Part shown: one piece after another, positions 1 to 8,882 of the stretch | How the letters are laid out: every line of letters starts with the position of its first letter | Position numbering within the stretch: position 1 is the first letter of the stretch | Origin: Promicromonospora sp. MEB111 | GTDB lineage: Bacteria > Actinomycetota > Actinomycetes > Actinomycetales > Cellulomonadaceae | Reading direction: 5' to 3' | Assembly (NCBI RefSeq): GCF_030209445.1 | Contig: NZ_JARVSD010000011.1 | Coordinates: 310,001-374,000, forward strand | DNA: 64,000 bases | Program-made: the position numbers and the translations under genes | The notes under the pieces: generated by a model | Told to the model about the DNA's origin: nothing | Database searches by the model: none | What the model saw: the letters and a program-made list of their open reading frames with translations, nothing else

Positions 1-519
1 CGCGGAGTCGGCCGCGCGCGACTCGGCGTCGTGCCCGTCGATCTCCAGGTGGCCCAGCTCGGTGTTGGGCACCAGGACGCCGTCGACCACCAGCGCCGAC
101 CCGATCCCCGTGCCGAGCGTCGCCACCAGCACCACGCCGTCCGCGTCGCGGGCGGCGCCGTAGCGGACCTCGCCCACTCCGGCCGCGTCGGCGTCGTTCA
201 CCGCGACCACGTGGCGCCCCGTCACGCGCTGCACGAGCGCCGGCAGGTCCACGCCGGTCCAGGACTGGTCGAGGTTCGCCATGGAACGCACCACGCCGTG
301 CTGCATCGGTGCGGGGAAGGCCACGCCGATCGGGACGTCGTCTGGCAGGTGGTAGGTGTCGACGAGCTCCGCGAGCACGTCCGCCACGGCCTGCGGGGTG
401 GACGGTTGGGGTGTCGGGATGCGAGTCCGCTTCTCCGCGTACTCGCCCGCCGTGAGATCGACGGGCGCACCCTTGATCCCCGAACCTCCGATGTCTATGC
501 CGAACGCCAGGTCGCTCAT
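1..519 (-). CDS. ppgK: Polyphosphate glucokinase (ROK family), 3' end cut by window
   Basis: This is the first 173 residues of a ROK-family kinase that phosphorylates glucose from polyphosphate or ATP in the cytoplasm, feeding glycolysis. The N-terminus has the ATP/phosphate loop [11 protein letters not shown]. The ROK core follows with [10 protein letters not shown], the ND pair in [11 protein letters not shown] and the second phosphate motif [12 protein letters not shown]. It breaks off just after ELGHLEIDG, before the zinc cysteines would be expected. The ATG at 517-519 is chosen because translation matches the family from residue 1. A GACGAT hexamer lies 6 nt upstream, suggesting a leaderless mRNA. 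It is divergent from the small SPOR-like gene, only 14 nt away. The polyphosphate-dependent subtype is inferred from the family in Actinobacteria. Confidence 0.88.
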   Translation of the reverse strand, partial: MSDLAFGIDIGGSGIKGAPVDLTAGEYAEKRTRIPTPQPSTPQAVADVLAELVDTYHLPDDVPIGVAFPAPMQHGVVRSMANLDQSWTGVDLPALVQRVTGRHVVAVNDADAAGVGEVRYGAARDADGVVLVATLGTGIGSALVVDGVLVPNTELGHLEIDGHDAESRAADSA

Positions 520-533
520 GTCAGGATCGTCTC

Positions 534-719
534 ATGAGCACCGAGGAGCAGTACTGGTACAACACCGAGACCGGGGCGGTCGAAGTGGGACGCCGTTCGT
601 CCTGGTCGCACCTGATGGGTCCGTACAGCACCCGCGCCGAGGCCGAGCGGGCGCTGGACAGCGCGAGGTCGCGCAACGAGTCCTGGGACAAGGAGGACGA
701 GGACTGGCGCAACAAGTGA
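534..719 (+). CDS. Small SPOR-like conserved protein (61 aa)
   Basis: This is a 61-residue soluble acidic protein with no signal peptide or membrane segment. It starts with a tyrosine/aromatic-rich strand ([16 protein letters not shown]), followed by [18 protein letters not shown], the glycine-proline-aromatic turn and helix typical of small actinobacterial SPOR-like proteins, and ends in a charged tail. Classical SPOR domains bind denuded peptidoglycan, but this protein has no obvious route out of the cell, so the name should not be read as a function. It lies divergent from ppgK and convergent with panB, and is followed directly by a 46-bp palindrome that probably ends transcription. Confidence 0.7.
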   Translation: MSTEEQYWYNTETGAVEVGRRSSWSHLMGPYSTRAEAERALDSARSRNESWDKEDEDWRNK

Positions 720-724
720 GCACC

Positions 725-770
725 CGTGTCAGACGTACAGGTCACCCGGGTGATCTGTACGTCTGACACG
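725..770. repeat. 46-bp near-perfect palindrome, copy 1
   Basis: The arms at 725-740 and 755-770 (CGTGTCAGACGTACAG and its exact complement) are perfect over 16 bp. The central 14 nt is also self-complementary except for one G-T pair (741/754). It lies between the convergent ends of the SPOR-like gene and panB, so it can act as a bidirectional terminator. A second copy of the same length and related sequence is at 51689-51734, so this is a dispersed element rather than a one-off terminator. Confidence 0.85.
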
Positions 771-774
771 TGGA

Positions 775-1605
775 TCACTTCTCGAACGAGTGCTCCGCGT
801 CCGGGAACGAGGCGTCCTTGACCTCGGAGACGTAGTCCTCCGCGGCCTGCTGCAGCGCCGCGCCGAGCTCGGCGTAGCGCCGGGCGAACCGCGGTGACCA
901 GTCGGTCATCCCGGCCATGTCCGTCCACACGAGCACCTGGCCGTCGCAGTGCGGTCCGGCGCCGATGCCGATGGTCGGGATGCGCACGATCTCGGTGATC
1001 CGCGCGGCGACGTCGGTGGGCACCATCTCCAGGACGACGGCGACGGCGCCGGCCTCCTCGACGGCCTTCGCGTCGTCGGCGAGCCGCTCGACGGCGTCGT
1101 CGCCCCGGCCCTGCACGCGCGGTCCGCCCAGGAGGTTCTCCGACTGCGGCGTGTAGCCGAGGTGCGCGACGACGGGGATCCCGGCGTCGGTGAGCGCCCG
1201 GATCTGCGGCGCGGAGCGGACGCCGCCCTCCAGCTTGACGGCGTCGGCGCCCGTCTCCTTGAAGATCCGCACCGACGTCTCCAGCGCCTGCTGCGGCCCG
1301 GCCTCGTACGAGCCGAACGGCAGGTCGATCACCACGAACGCGCGCTTCGTGGCCCGCGCGACGGCGCGGGCGGCCGGGATCATGTCGTCCACGGTCACGG
1401 GGATCGTGCTGGTGTGCCCGTGCATGACGTTCCCGATGGAGTCGCCCACCAGCAGGATGTCCATGCCGGCCGCGTCGAAGATCGCTGCGGTCACCGCGTC
1501 GTACGCGGTGAGCATCGCGAGCTTCTCACCCTTGGCCTTGGCCTCGGCCAGATGGTGCACGCGGACCCTCTTGGGACCCTGAGTGGGTGAGGTGTGGGCG
1601 GACAT
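775..1605 (-). CDS. panB: 3-methyl-2-oxobutanoate hydroxymethyltransferase
   Basis: PanB transfers a hydroxymethyl group from 5,10-methylene-tetrahydrofolate to 2-oxoisovalerate, giving ketopantoate for pantothenate and CoA. The 276-residue length is normal for the family. Visible family blocks are LAMLTAYDAVTAAIFDAAG, the metal/substrate region LVGDSIGNVMHG, VVIDLPFGSYE, DAVKLEGG, the VAHLGYTPQS segment and VLEMVP, followed by PTIGIGAGPHCDGQVLVW. The ATG at 1603-1605 has a strong AGGAGG-type ribosome site just upstream on the minus strand. It is divergent from glnA2 with a 104-bp shared promoter region; no other pantothenate gene is adjacent. Confidence 0.95.
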   Translation of the reverse strand: MSAHTSPTQGPKRVRVHHLAEAKAKGEKLAMLTAYDAVTAAIFDAAGMDILLVGDSIGNVMHGHTSTIPVTVDDMIPAARAVARATKRAFVVIDLPFGSYEAGPQQALETSVRIFKETGADAVKLEGGVRSAPQIRALTDAGIPVVAHLGYTPQSENLLGGPRVQGRGDDAVERLADDAKAVEEAGAVAVVLEMVPTDVAARITEIVRIPTIGIGAGPHCDGQVLVWTDMAGMTDWSPRFARRYAELGAALQQAAEDYVSEVKDASFPDAEHSFEK

Positions 1606-1697
1606 GGTCCTCCTGTGGTTCGAACGGCCTCGGTGCCGCTGGAAAGCCTACGACCGGTCGTCCATGCTCGGTACACGCACCTGTAACAGGTTTAGTG

Positions 1698-1703
1698 CAA
1701 GAT
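1698..1703 (+). promoter_or_regulatory. Predicted -10 element, leaderless start of glnA2
   Basis: CAAGAT is followed by exactly 6 nt and then the glnA2 ATG at 1710. The geometry places the transcription start at or beside the start codon. No convincing Shine-Dalgarno site lies between them. The same spacing recurs at many genes in the window. Confidence 0.45.
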
Positions 1704-1709
1704 GGGCCC

Positions 1710-3044
1710 ATGGACAGGCAGCAGGAGTTCGTGCTCCGCACGGTCGAGGAGCGCGACATCCGCTTCATCCGGCTTTGGTTCACCGACGTGCTCGGCGTGC
1801 TGAAGTCGGTAGCTGTGGCACCCGCCGAGCTCGAGTCGGCGTTCAGCGAGGGCATCGGCTTCGACGGCAGCGCCATCGAGGGCCTCACCCGGGTCTTCGA
1901 GGCGGACATGGTCGCCAAGCCGGACCCGACCACCTTCCAGGTGCTCCCGTGGCGCGGCGAGCGGCACGGTACGGGCCGCATGTTCTGCGACATCCTGACG
2001 CCGGACGGGCAGCCGTCCCTGGCGGACTCGCGCAACGTGCTCAAGCGCACCCTCGCCAAGGCGAGCGACCGCGGGTTCACCTTCTACACGCACCCCGAGG
2101 TCGAGTTCTACCTGTTCAACCAGCTCACCAAGTCGGACCCGAAGCTGGAGCCGGTGGACCAGGGCGGGTACTTCGACCACCTGGCCCGGGGATCGACGCA
2201 CGACTTCCGCCGTGCCGCGATCACGATGCTGGAGTCCATGGGCATCTCGGTCGAGTTCTCGCACCACGAGGCCGGCCCCGGCCAGAACGAGATCGACCTG
2301 CGGTACGCCGACGCGCTGACCACCGCGGACAACCTGATGACGTTCCGCACCGTGGTCAAGGAGGTGGCGCTCGAGCAGGGCGTGTTCGCGTCCTTCATGC
2401 CCAAGCCGCTGGCCGACCAGCCCGGTTCCGGCATGCACACCCACGTCTCGCTGTTCGAGGACGACCGCAACGCGTTCTACGAGCCCGGCGCCCAGTTCGA
2501 GCTGTCCAAGACGGCGCGCCAGTTCATCGCGGGCCTCATGGTGCACGCGGGTGAGATCACCGCCGTCACCAACCAGTACGTCAACAGCTACAAGCGGCTC
2601 TGGGGCGGGCAGGAGGCCCCCAGCTACGTGAGCTGGGGCCACAACAACCGCTCCGCGCTGGTCCGCGTGCCGATGTACAAGCCGGGCAAGGGCAACTCCG
2701 CGCGCATCGAGTACCGCGCGCTGGACTCCGCCGCCAACCCGTACCTCGCGTTCGCCGTGATCCTCGCGGCAGGCCTCAAGGGCATCGAGGAGGGCTACGA
2801 CCTCCTGGACCACACCGAGGACGACGTCTGGGAGCTCACGCCGGCCGAGCGCCGCGCGCTGGGCATCGCGCCGCTGCCGCGCGACCTCGACGAGGCCATC
2901 CAGTTCATGGAGAAGTCCGAGCTCGTGGCCGAGACCCTCGGCGAGCACGTCTTCGACTACTTCCTGCGCAACAAGCGCGAGGAGTGGGAGGCGTACAGCG
3001 CCCAGGTGACGCCGTTCGAGCTCAAGCGGTTCCTGCAGCTCTGA
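1710..3044 (+). CDS. glnA2: Type I glutamine synthetase, GlnA2-like
   Basis: This 444-residue GSI-type protein would ligate ammonia to glutamate with ATP. It has the beta-grasp N-terminal domain with FDGSAIEG, the catalytic domain with EVEFYLFNQ, HHEAGPGQNEIDLRY and GSGMHTHVSLF, and RIEYRALDSAANPYLAFAVI. The C-terminus resembles GSI-alpha enzymes, and the adenylylated-tyrosine motif seen in the 22-kb GlnA (DLYELPPEE) is not present. GlnE, the next gene, is therefore unlikely to modify this copy. Upstream in-frame codons exist, but the ATG at 1710 matches the family start. The stop codon lies inside a threefold 17-bp tandem repeat. Some GlnA2-like actinobacterial proteins have been reported as gamma-glutamylpolyamine synthetases, so glutamine synthesis is not certain. 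Confidence 0.9.
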   Translation: MDRQQEFVLRTVEERDIRFIRLWFTDVLGVLKSVAVAPAELESAFSEGIGFDGSAIEGLTRVFEADMVAKPDPTTFQVLPWRGERHGTGRMFCDILTPDGQPSLADSRNVLKRTLAKASDRGFTFYTHPEVEFYLFNQLTKSDPKLEPVDQGGYFDHLARGSTHDFRRAAITMLESMGISVEFSHHEAGPGQNEIDLRYADALTTADNLMTFRTVVKEVALEQGVFASFMPKPLADQPGSGMHTHVSLFEDDRNAFYEPGAQFELSKTARQFIAGLMVHAGEITAVTNQYVNSYKRLWGGQEAPSYVSWGHNNRSALVRVPMYKPGKGNSARIEYRALDSAANPYLAFAVILAAGLKGIEEGYDLLDHTEDDVWELTPAERRALGIAPLPRDLDEAIQFMEKSELVAETLGEHVFDYFLRNKREEWEAYSAQVTPFELKRFLQL

Positions 3045-3079
3045 CGTTCCTGCAGCTCTGACGTTCCCGCAGCTCTGAC
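3029..3079 (+). repeat. Three tandem 17-bp units spanning the glnA2 stop codon
   Basis: The unit GTTCCTGCAGCTCTGAC occurs at 3029-3045, 3046-3062 and 3063-3079, the last with one change. The first copy encodes the last residues of GlnA2 plus its TGA, so every copy carries an in-frame-like stop. It fills most of the 75-nt gap before glnE. Confidence 0.9.
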
Positions 3080-3107
3080 AGGGGTGCTGCACCCCCCACC
3101 CGCGTCG

Positions 3108-3113
3108 TAGGGT
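3108..3113 (+). promoter_or_regulatory. Predicted -10 element for leaderless glnE
   Basis: TAGGGT sits exactly 6 nt before the GTG start of glnE. The intervening CGGGGG is not placed to act as a ribosome site. This suggests glnE has its own promoter in addition to read-through from glnA2. Confidence 0.5.
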
Positions 3114-3119
3114 CGGGGG

Positions 3120-6100
3120 GTGCAGAGCCGCCGACCCGAGACCCTGACGACCCATCTGATCCGGGCCGGGTTCGCCGACCTCACCCGGTCCGCCTCGCTG
3201 TGGCGCGACCCCGACCTGGTCGCCGTCCTGGACAGCAGCCCCAAGGGCAACGGAGCGGGCCGCGCGGCCGGCCCCGACCGCGGCGCGGTCGTCCTGGAGC
3301 CCGCCGACGTGGCGCTCCTGCGCTCGCTCGCCGGTGTCGCCGATCCCGACCTGGCGCTGCTCCAGCTCGTCCGCCTCGCGGCGGCCGCCCCGGACCGGTT
3401 GCGCCCGGTCCTCGCGGCCGCCGGCGCCGACGCCGAGGTTCCGGACAAGGGATCTGCCGGCAACGGCTCCACCAACGGCTCCGGCGCGAACGGCGGCTCG
3501 GGCAACGGCACGGACGACGGCCCCGCCGACGCCGACGGCGCGCCCCGCCCGACCGCCGTCGACCGGCTGCTGCGGGTGCTGGGCTCGTCCTCGGCGCTCG
3601 GCGACGAGCTCGTGCGCCACCCCGCGCTGCTCGACCTGATCCGCGACCTGACCCCGGGCACCGGTGTCCCCGCCGAGGCCGTGCGCGCCGAGCTGCTGCG
3701 CGCCGTCGACGCTGATCCGGACTCCGCCGAGCCCGTCGCGGGCACCCACGGCCGGCACGGGGAGACGGCACCGGACGAGGGCACCTCGTCGTCGTACACC
3801 GACCGGCTGCGCCGCGCCTACCGCGCGCGCCTGCTGCGGATCGCCGCCACCGACGTCACCGCGTCCGAGCCGACGACGGTGCTGCCCGCCGTCGCGGCGG
3901 CGCTGGCCGACCTGGCGGCCGCCGCGCTGGAGGGCGCGCTGGCCGTGGCGCGCTCCGAGGAGGAGGACCACGCGGCCGGCGTCCGCCTGGCCGTGCTCGG
4001 GATGGGCAAGACCGGCGGCCGGGAGCTGAACTACATCTCGGACGTGGACGTCATCTACGTGGCCGAGCCGGGCGTGCTGCCCGACGGCGCGCCCGCGTGC
4101 GACGAGGACCACGCCCTGCGGGTCGCTGCACGGCTCGCGGGCCGCCTGGCCCAGGTGTGCTCGGGGGCGTCGGCGGAGCCGGCGCTGTGGCAGGTCGACG
4201 CGGCGCTGCGGCCGGAGGGCAAGCAGGGGCCGCTCGTGCGGACGCTGGCCAGCCACGTCGCGTACTACGAGCGGTGGGCGGTGACGTGGGAGTTCCAGGC
4301 GCTGCTCAAGGCGCGTCCCGTGGCGGGCGACCTGGCACTGGGGGAGGCGTACACCGCCGCCGTCGGGCCGCTCGTGTGGCAGGCCGTGGAGCGGCCCAAC
4401 TTCGTCGAGGACGCCCGCGCGATGCGCAAGCGCGTCGAGGACAACGTGCCGGTGGCCGAGGCCGACCGGCAGATCAAGCTCGGCAAGGGCGGCCTGCGCG
4501 ACGTCGAGTTCACCGTGCAGCTGCTGCAGCTCGTGCACGGGCGGGCGGACGAGGACATCCGGTCGCGGACCACGCTCGACGCCCTCGCGGCCCTGTCGCG
4601 GGGCGGCTACGTGGGGCGCGAGCACGCCCGCCGGATGGGGGAGTGCTACCGGTTCCTGCGGGCGCTGGAGCACCGGATCCAACTCTTCCGCCTGCGCCGC
4701 ACCCACCTCATGCCGACCGCCGAGGCGGAGCTGCGGCGGCTGGCCCGCGGGCTGGGGCAGGGCGGCGCGGACGACCTGGTCAAGACCTGGCGGTCCGTGC
4801 GGCGCGAGGTGCGCGACCTGCACGAGGCCGTCTACTACCGGCCGCTCCTGCCGGCCACGGCGCTGCTGTCCACGAGCGAGGCGTCGCTCGCGCCACGCGC
4901 GGCCATGGCCCGGTTCGCGGCGATCGGCTACCGCGACCCGGCCGGCGCGATGCGCCACGTCCAGGCCCTGACCGACGGCGTCTCGCGGCGCGCGGCGATC
5001 CAGCGCCAGCTCCTGCCGGTGCTGCTCGGCTGGTTCGCCGAGGGCGCCGACCCGGACGAGGGGCTGCTCGCGTTCCGCAAGCTGTCGGACACCCTGGGCT
5101 CCACCCACTGGTACCTGCGGCTGCTGCGCGACTCCGCGGAGGCGGCCTCCCACCTGGCTCAGGTGCTGTCCTCGTCGCGCTACCTCGCGGACGCGATCGG
5201 GCGGTCCCCGGAGTCGGTGCGCTGGCTGGCGCAGTCCGACTCGCTAGCCCCGCGCGGCGCGCGGCGGCTGGCCGCGGAGGCGGACGCGCTGCTCGGGCGC
5301 GCGCAGGAGGTGGACACCGCCACGGTCGCGCTGCGCGCGCTGCGCCGCCGAGAGCTGGCCCGCACCGGCGTGGCCGAGGTGCTGGGCGAACTCGGGCCGG
5401 TCGACGCCGCCAGAGCCATCTCGGACGCCGCCGACGTCGTCCTGGCGGGCGGGCTGCGCATCGCGGAGCACGAGGCGCGCGGCGAGCGGAACATCGCGCG
5501 CGGCGACGAGCCCGCCCGGCTGCTCATCGTCGCGATGGGCCGGCTGGGCGGCCAGGAGATGGGGTACGGCTCGGACGCGGACATCATGTTCGTCTACGAG
5601 GCCGTGGGCGGCGCCGGGGACAAGGAGGCCAACGACTACGCCCTGACGGTGGCGAAGGGCATGCGGCGGATCCTCACCGCCGTCGGGCCGGAGCCGGGCC
5701 TGCCCGTCGACGCCGACCTGCGGCCCGAGGGCCGCAACGGGCCCCTGGTGCGCTCCTTCCAGTCGTACGTCGAGTACTACAGCCGCTGGTCCTCGCCCTG
5801 GGAGGCCCAGGCGCTGCTCCGGGCGCGCGCCCTGTCGGGCACGCTCAGCGTGGTCGCGGCGGGCGGCCCGGACGAGGGCGCGGTGGCGGCCTCGCTGTCC
5901 GACGGCGGGGGTGCGCTGCCCGAGGGCGGGAGCGAGCTCGACCTGGGACCCGGCGCCGAGGGCGGCCGGTCGCTGGGCGCGCGGTTCACGGAGCTCGTCG
6001 ACCCCCTGCGCTACCCCGAGGGCGGGCTGGACGCCGCGGTGCTGCGCGAGGTGCGGCGCATCAAGGCGCGCGTCGAGTCGGAGCGACTGCCGCGCGGGGC

Positions 6101-6509
6101 CGACCCGGCGCGGCACCTGAAGCTGGGCCGGGGCGGGGTCTCCGACGTCGAGTGGACCGTCCAGCTCCTGCAGCTCCAGCATGCGCACGAGGTGCCGGGC
6201 CTGCGGACCACGGGCACGGTCTCCGCGCTCAAGGCGGCGAACGAGGCGGCCCTGCTCACCGACGACGACGCCGAGGTGCTGCTGGAGGCGTGGGTGCTCG
6301 CGTCGCGGCTGCGGTCGGCGATCGTGCTGTGGTCCGGGCGGACGACGGGCGCCGGCGTCGACATGCTGCCGCACGACAGCCACGCCCTGACCGGCATCGC
6401 CCGGCTGCTCGGCGACGTCGGCACGGGGCCGGAGCTGGAGGAGCTGTACCTGCGCGTGGCCCGGCGGGCCCGGGCGGTGATGGAGCGGATCTTCTACGGT
6501 GCGGAGTAG
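3120..6509 (+). CDS. glnE: Bifunctional glutamine synthetase adenylyltransferase/deadenylase
   Basis: GlnE adds AMP to, and removes it from, the regulatory tyrosine of GlnA. It has two nucleotidyltransferase domains: the N-terminal deadenylase motif GMGKTGGRELNYISDVDV near residues 295-312 and the C-terminal adenylylase motif AMGRLGGQEMGYGSDAD near 805-822. Each is followed by the helical GlnE/PII-associated domain (LGKGGLRDVEFTVQLLQL and LGRGGVSDVEWTVQLLQL). At 1129 residues it is longer than usual. The extra length comes partly from a Gly/Asn/Ser/Asp-rich insert at about residues 109-141 and another Gly/Ala-rich stretch near 905-945. The GTG at 3120 is preferred because it follows a -10 hexamer by 6 nt. 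Gene order after glnA2 matches other actinobacteria. Confidence 0.95.
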   Translation: MQSRRPETLTTHLIRAGFADLTRSASLWRDPDLVAVLDSSPKGNGAGRAAGPDRGAVVLEPADVALLRSLAGVADPDLALLQLVRLAAAAPDRLRPVLAAAGADAEVPDKGSAGNGSTNGSGANGGSGNGTDDGPADADGAPRPTAVDRLLRVLGSSSALGDELVRHPALLDLIRDLTPGTGVPAEAVRAELLRAVDADPDSAEPVAGTHGRHGETAPDEGTSSSYTDRLRRAYRARLLRIAATDVTASEPTTVLPAVAAALADLAAAALEGALAVARSEEEDHAAGVRLAVLGMGKTGGRELNYISDVDVIYVAEPGVLPDGAPACDEDHALRVAARLAGRLAQVCSGASAEPALWQVDAALRPEGKQGPLVRTLASHVAYYERWAVTWEFQALLKARPVAGDLALGEAYTAAVGPLVWQAVERPNFVEDARAMRKRVEDNVPVAEADRQIKLGKGGLRDVEFTVQLLQLVHGRADEDIRSRTTLDALAALSRGGYVGREHARRMGECYRFLRALEHRIQLFRLRRTHLMPTAEAELRRLARGLGQGGADDLVKTWRSVRREVRDLHEAVYYRPLLPATALLSTSEASLAPRAAMARFAAIGYRDPAGAMRHVQALTDGVSRRAAIQRQLLPVLLGWFAEGADPDEGLLAFRKLSDTLGSTHWYLRLLRDSAEAASHLAQVLSSSRYLADAIGRSPESVRWLAQSDSLAPRGARRLAAEADALLGRAQEVDTATVALRALRRRELARTGVAEVLGELGPVDAARAISDAADVVLAGGLRIAEHEARGERNIARGDEPARLLIVAMGRLGGQEMGYGSDADIMFVYEAVGGAGDKEANDYALTVAKGMRRILTAVGPEPGLPVDADLRPEGRNGPLVRSFQSYVEYYSRWSSPWEAQALLRARALSGTLSVVAAGGPDEGAVAASLSDGGGALPEGGSELDLGPGAEGGRSLGARFTELVDPLRYPEGGLDAAVLREVRRIKARVESERLPRGADPARHLKLGRGGVSDVEWTVQLLQLQHAHEVPGLRTTGTVSALKAANEAALLTDDDAEVLLEAWVLASRLRSAIVLWSGRTTGAGVDMLPHDSHALTGIARLLGDVGTGPELEELYLRVARRARAVMERIFYGAE

Positions 6510-6562
6510 CTCACGGTCCGCGGGCCGGCCGCTCGATAGCGCGGCCGGCCCGTAGCAGCCGA

Positions 6563-7642
6563 TCAGTAGCGCGTCGGGCTCCCCTCGAGCCAGGGCATCG
6601 CACTGCTGGGCCTGCCGTCTACCGTCGCGCCCGCGAAGCCGAGGCTCGGCGCCAGGTCCCGGTTGTTGGCCGCCGGAAAGCTCAGTGCCGGTTCCGACAC
6701 CTCGTCGAGCCGCGCCGTCTGCGCGGTCGTGAGCCGGACGTCCACGGCGTCGAGGTTTGCTCGGAGCTGGTCGAGGCGCCGGGCCCCGATGAGCACCGAC
6801 GTGACACCCGGTCGCGCGCCGACCCATGCGAGCGCCGCCGCGGCGGGCGTCACGCCTGCCTCGGCTGCGACGTCCACCAGGGCGTCGATGACCGGCCAGT
6901 CGCGATCTCCCGGCCCACCGACGATGCCGCCACGCATCGTGTCGGTCGTACCGCCTCCGCGCGTGAACTTGCCGGACAGCCATCCGCTCTTCAGCGGGCT
7001 CCAGGGCAGCACCCCGAGCCCGTGCTCGGCTGCCATGGGGATGAGCTCGCCCTCGACGGTGCGTTCGAGCAGCGAGTACTCGAGCTGCATCCCGACGGCG
7101 GGCGTCCAGTTCCGGAAGTGCGCGACGACCTGTGCCTCCGCGGCCTTCCACGCGGGCAGGTCCGACAGGCCGACGTAGCGGATCTTGCCTGAGGTGACGA
7201 GGTCGTCCAGCGCGCGCAGCGTCTCCTCCAACGGGACACCGCGGTCCCAGTTGTGAAGCCAGTAGAGGTCCAGGTAGTCGGTGCCCAGCCGGCGCAGCGA
7301 GGCTTCGACCTGTGCGACGACCGCCTTGCGCCCTGCGCCGCCACCGTTGGGGTCGCCGGGGAACAGGTTCCCGAAGAACTTCGAGCCCAGCACGACCCGG
7401 TCGCGCAGGCCAGGGCGGGCGGCGAGGTAGTCGCCGATGATCTTCTCGGAGTGGCCGTTGGTGTAGATGTTGGCGGTGTCGATCGAGTTGCCGCCACGTT
7501 CCAGGTACTCCGTGATCATCGCTTCGGACTCCGCGACAGGGGCTCCCCAGCCATGGTCCTCCCCGAAGGTCATCGCGCCGAGCGTGTAGGGGCTGATCCG
7601 CAGGCCAGAGCGGCCCAGCGTGACAAAGCTGTCGAGTGTCAT
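6563..7642 (-). CDS. Aldo/keto reductase
   Basis: This is a 359-residue NADPH-dependent (beta/alpha)8-barrel oxidoreductase. The catalytic tetrad is visible: Asp and Tyr in DTANIYTNGHSE, Lys in VVLGSKFFG and His in LYWLHNWDR. The cofactor end has WSPLKSGWLSGKF and a C-terminal SVLIGARRLDQLRANLDA. The substrate is unknown; the sequence resembles bacterial AKRs induced by aldehydes. The ATG at 7640-7642 opens the family-like N-terminus VTLGRSGLRISPYTLGAMTFG. It is divergent from an AraC-type regulator with a 90-nt gap, so that regulator is the likely controller of this gene. Confidence 0.9.
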   Translation of the reverse strand: MTLDSFVTLGRSGLRISPYTLGAMTFGEDHGWGAPVAESEAMITEYLERGGNSIDTANIYTNGHSEKIIGDYLAARPGLRDRVVLGSKFFGNLFPGDPNGGGAGRKAVVAQVEASLRRLGTDYLDLYWLHNWDRGVPLEETLRALDDLVTSGKIRYVGLSDLPAWKAAEAQVVAHFRNWTPAVGMQLEYSLLERTVEGELIPMAAEHGLGVLPWSPLKSGWLSGKFTRGGGTTDTMRGGIVGGPGDRDWPVIDALVDVAAEAGVTPAAAALAWVGARPGVTSVLIGARRLDQLRANLDAVDVRLTTAQTARLDEVSEPALSFPAANNRDLAPSLGFAGATVDGRPSSAMPWLEGSPTRY

Positions 7643-7732
7643 GGGTCGATTGCACACCCGCACGACCTTGCCGAGGTAGCGCGATGCTGCCACCGGATTG
7701 CCTGATCCTTCCAACGTTGACACTGTGGGACC

Positions 7733-8617
7733 GTGAGTGCGTTGCCAGAGATACGCGAGCTGGTCCTCCGCCACGCCGGGGGTGCGACGCCGGCGGGGCT
7801 GGTTCTGCACCGTAGTGACGGTCCGACCGAGCCGATGCCCGGTCAGACCGCTCCCGTCTTCGTGCTCGTCGTGCAGGGCGCGAAGCGCGCGGTGCTCGGC
7901 GAGCGCGTTTTCACGTACGGCGCCGGCGAGTTCCTGGTCGCATCGATGGAGCTCCCGGTGATCGCCCATGTCAGCAGAGCCTCTGCCGCCGAGCCCTACC
8001 TGGTGATGGGCCTGGCCCTCCGACCCACGCTCATCGCCGAGCTCGTCCTGGACGCACCGCTTCCGGCGGCAGGCGGGCCGTCTCCGGGGGTCGGGGTCAG
8101 CCCGGCCGGCGACGAGCTGCTCGACGTGGTGGTCCGGCTGCTCCGGCTGCTCGACCGACCCGACGACCAGCGTGTGCTGTGGACCGGGGCCGAGCGCGAG
8201 CTGGTGTGGCGGCTGCTCACCGGTCCGCAGCGGGGGACAGTTCGGCAGATCGGGTTGGGCGACGGCAACGTCGTGCAGGTCGGCCGGGCGATCCGTTGGA
8301 TCCGGGAGCACCACGCCGATCTGTTCCGGGTCGAGGACGTGGCACGGGTCGCGGGGATGAGCGTGACCTCTCTGCACCGCCACTTCCGGGCCGTCACGAC
8401 CATGACGCCGATCCAGTTCCAGAAGGTGATCCGGCTGCAGGCGGCGCGAGCCCGGCTACTGGCTGAACCGGGCGACGTGGCTGCCGTCGGATTCGCCGTC
8501 GGCTATGAGAGCGCCTCGCAGTTCAGCCGCGAGTACCGACGGTTGTTCGGGCTCCCGCCAGGCCAGGACGCGGCCCGCCTGGCCGGTGTCGATCCGGCGC
8601 GTCTCGCCGACGTCTGA
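7733..8617 (+). CDS. AraC-family transcriptional regulator
   Basis: This 294-residue protein has an N-terminal AraC-type ligand-binding cupin-like domain (APVFVLVVQGAKRAVLGERVF) of the AraC_N type. A C-terminal double helix-turn-helix begins near residue 190 (HADLFRVEDVARVAGMSVTSLHRHFRAVTTMTPIQFQKVIRLQ) and includes VGYESASQFSREYRRLFG. It should bind the 90-bp region it shares with the divergent aldo/keto reductase gene; such pairs commonly sense the reductase substrate. The start is GTG. No membrane segment is seen. The regulatory link is inferred from gene arrangement. Confidence 0.9.
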   Translation: MSALPEIRELVLRHAGGATPAGLVLHRSDGPTEPMPGQTAPVFVLVVQGAKRAVLGERVFTYGAGEFLVASMELPVIAHVSRASAAEPYLVMGLALRPTLIAELVLDAPLPAAGGPSPGVGVSPAGDELLDVVVRLLRLLDRPDDQRVLWTGAERELVWRLLTGPQRGTVRQIGLGDGNVVQVGRAIRWIREHHADLFRVEDVARVAGMSVTSLHRHFRAVTTMTPIQFQKVIRLQAARARLLAEPGDVAAVGFAVGYESASQFSREYRRLFGLPPGQDAARLAGVDPARLADV

Positions 8618-8882
8618 GGGAGGCCTGCAGCGCGCGTCTGGGACGGCGAGTGTCCATCCCCTCGGCCCGTGACACACGATCCGCCGGAGGCCAGAAGTGT
8701 TCGCGCCATGACGGCTCCTGTGATGGCCTGAACATGGCGGAGCGAATGCGGACGAGTGCCCCCTGGACGCGACGGCGACCCTGGTCGGTGGCCCGGTGCG
8801 ACGGGCAGGCGGCCGAATAAACCGTTGCCCCGGCCTCGGTCGGGAGGGCAGGGTCGGGGCAACCCGAGAGATTGGAACACCG
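8618..8882. other. Untranslated region upstream of the ribosomal protection gene
   Basis: This 265-nt stretch holds no convincing gene. The notable structure is an inverted repeat with 9-bp arms (8824-8832 and 8855-8863, GTTGCCCCG and its complement), with a GC-rich 22-nt loop and no T-tract. It lies just upstream of a short leader ORF. No clear -35/-10 pair was found. Confidence 0.5.
8824..8863 (+). promoter_or_regulatory. Candidate leader hairpin before the Tet-like gene
   Basis: Perfect 9-bp arms GTTGCCCCG/CGGGGCAAC are separated by 22 nt that can pair further within themselves. The hairpin ends 20 nt before the ATG of the leader ORF at 8883. By analogy with tet(M)-type leaders it could be part of an attenuator that senses stalled ribosomes. 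The analogy is inference; there is no U-run. Confidence 0.35.

Noticed and set aside
1692-5153. Long minus-strand open frame of more than 1100 codons opposite glnA2/glnE
   Set aside because: It is antisense to two recognised genes, its translation is low-complexity with skewed composition, and it has no ribosome site. It is a GC-driven shadow frame.
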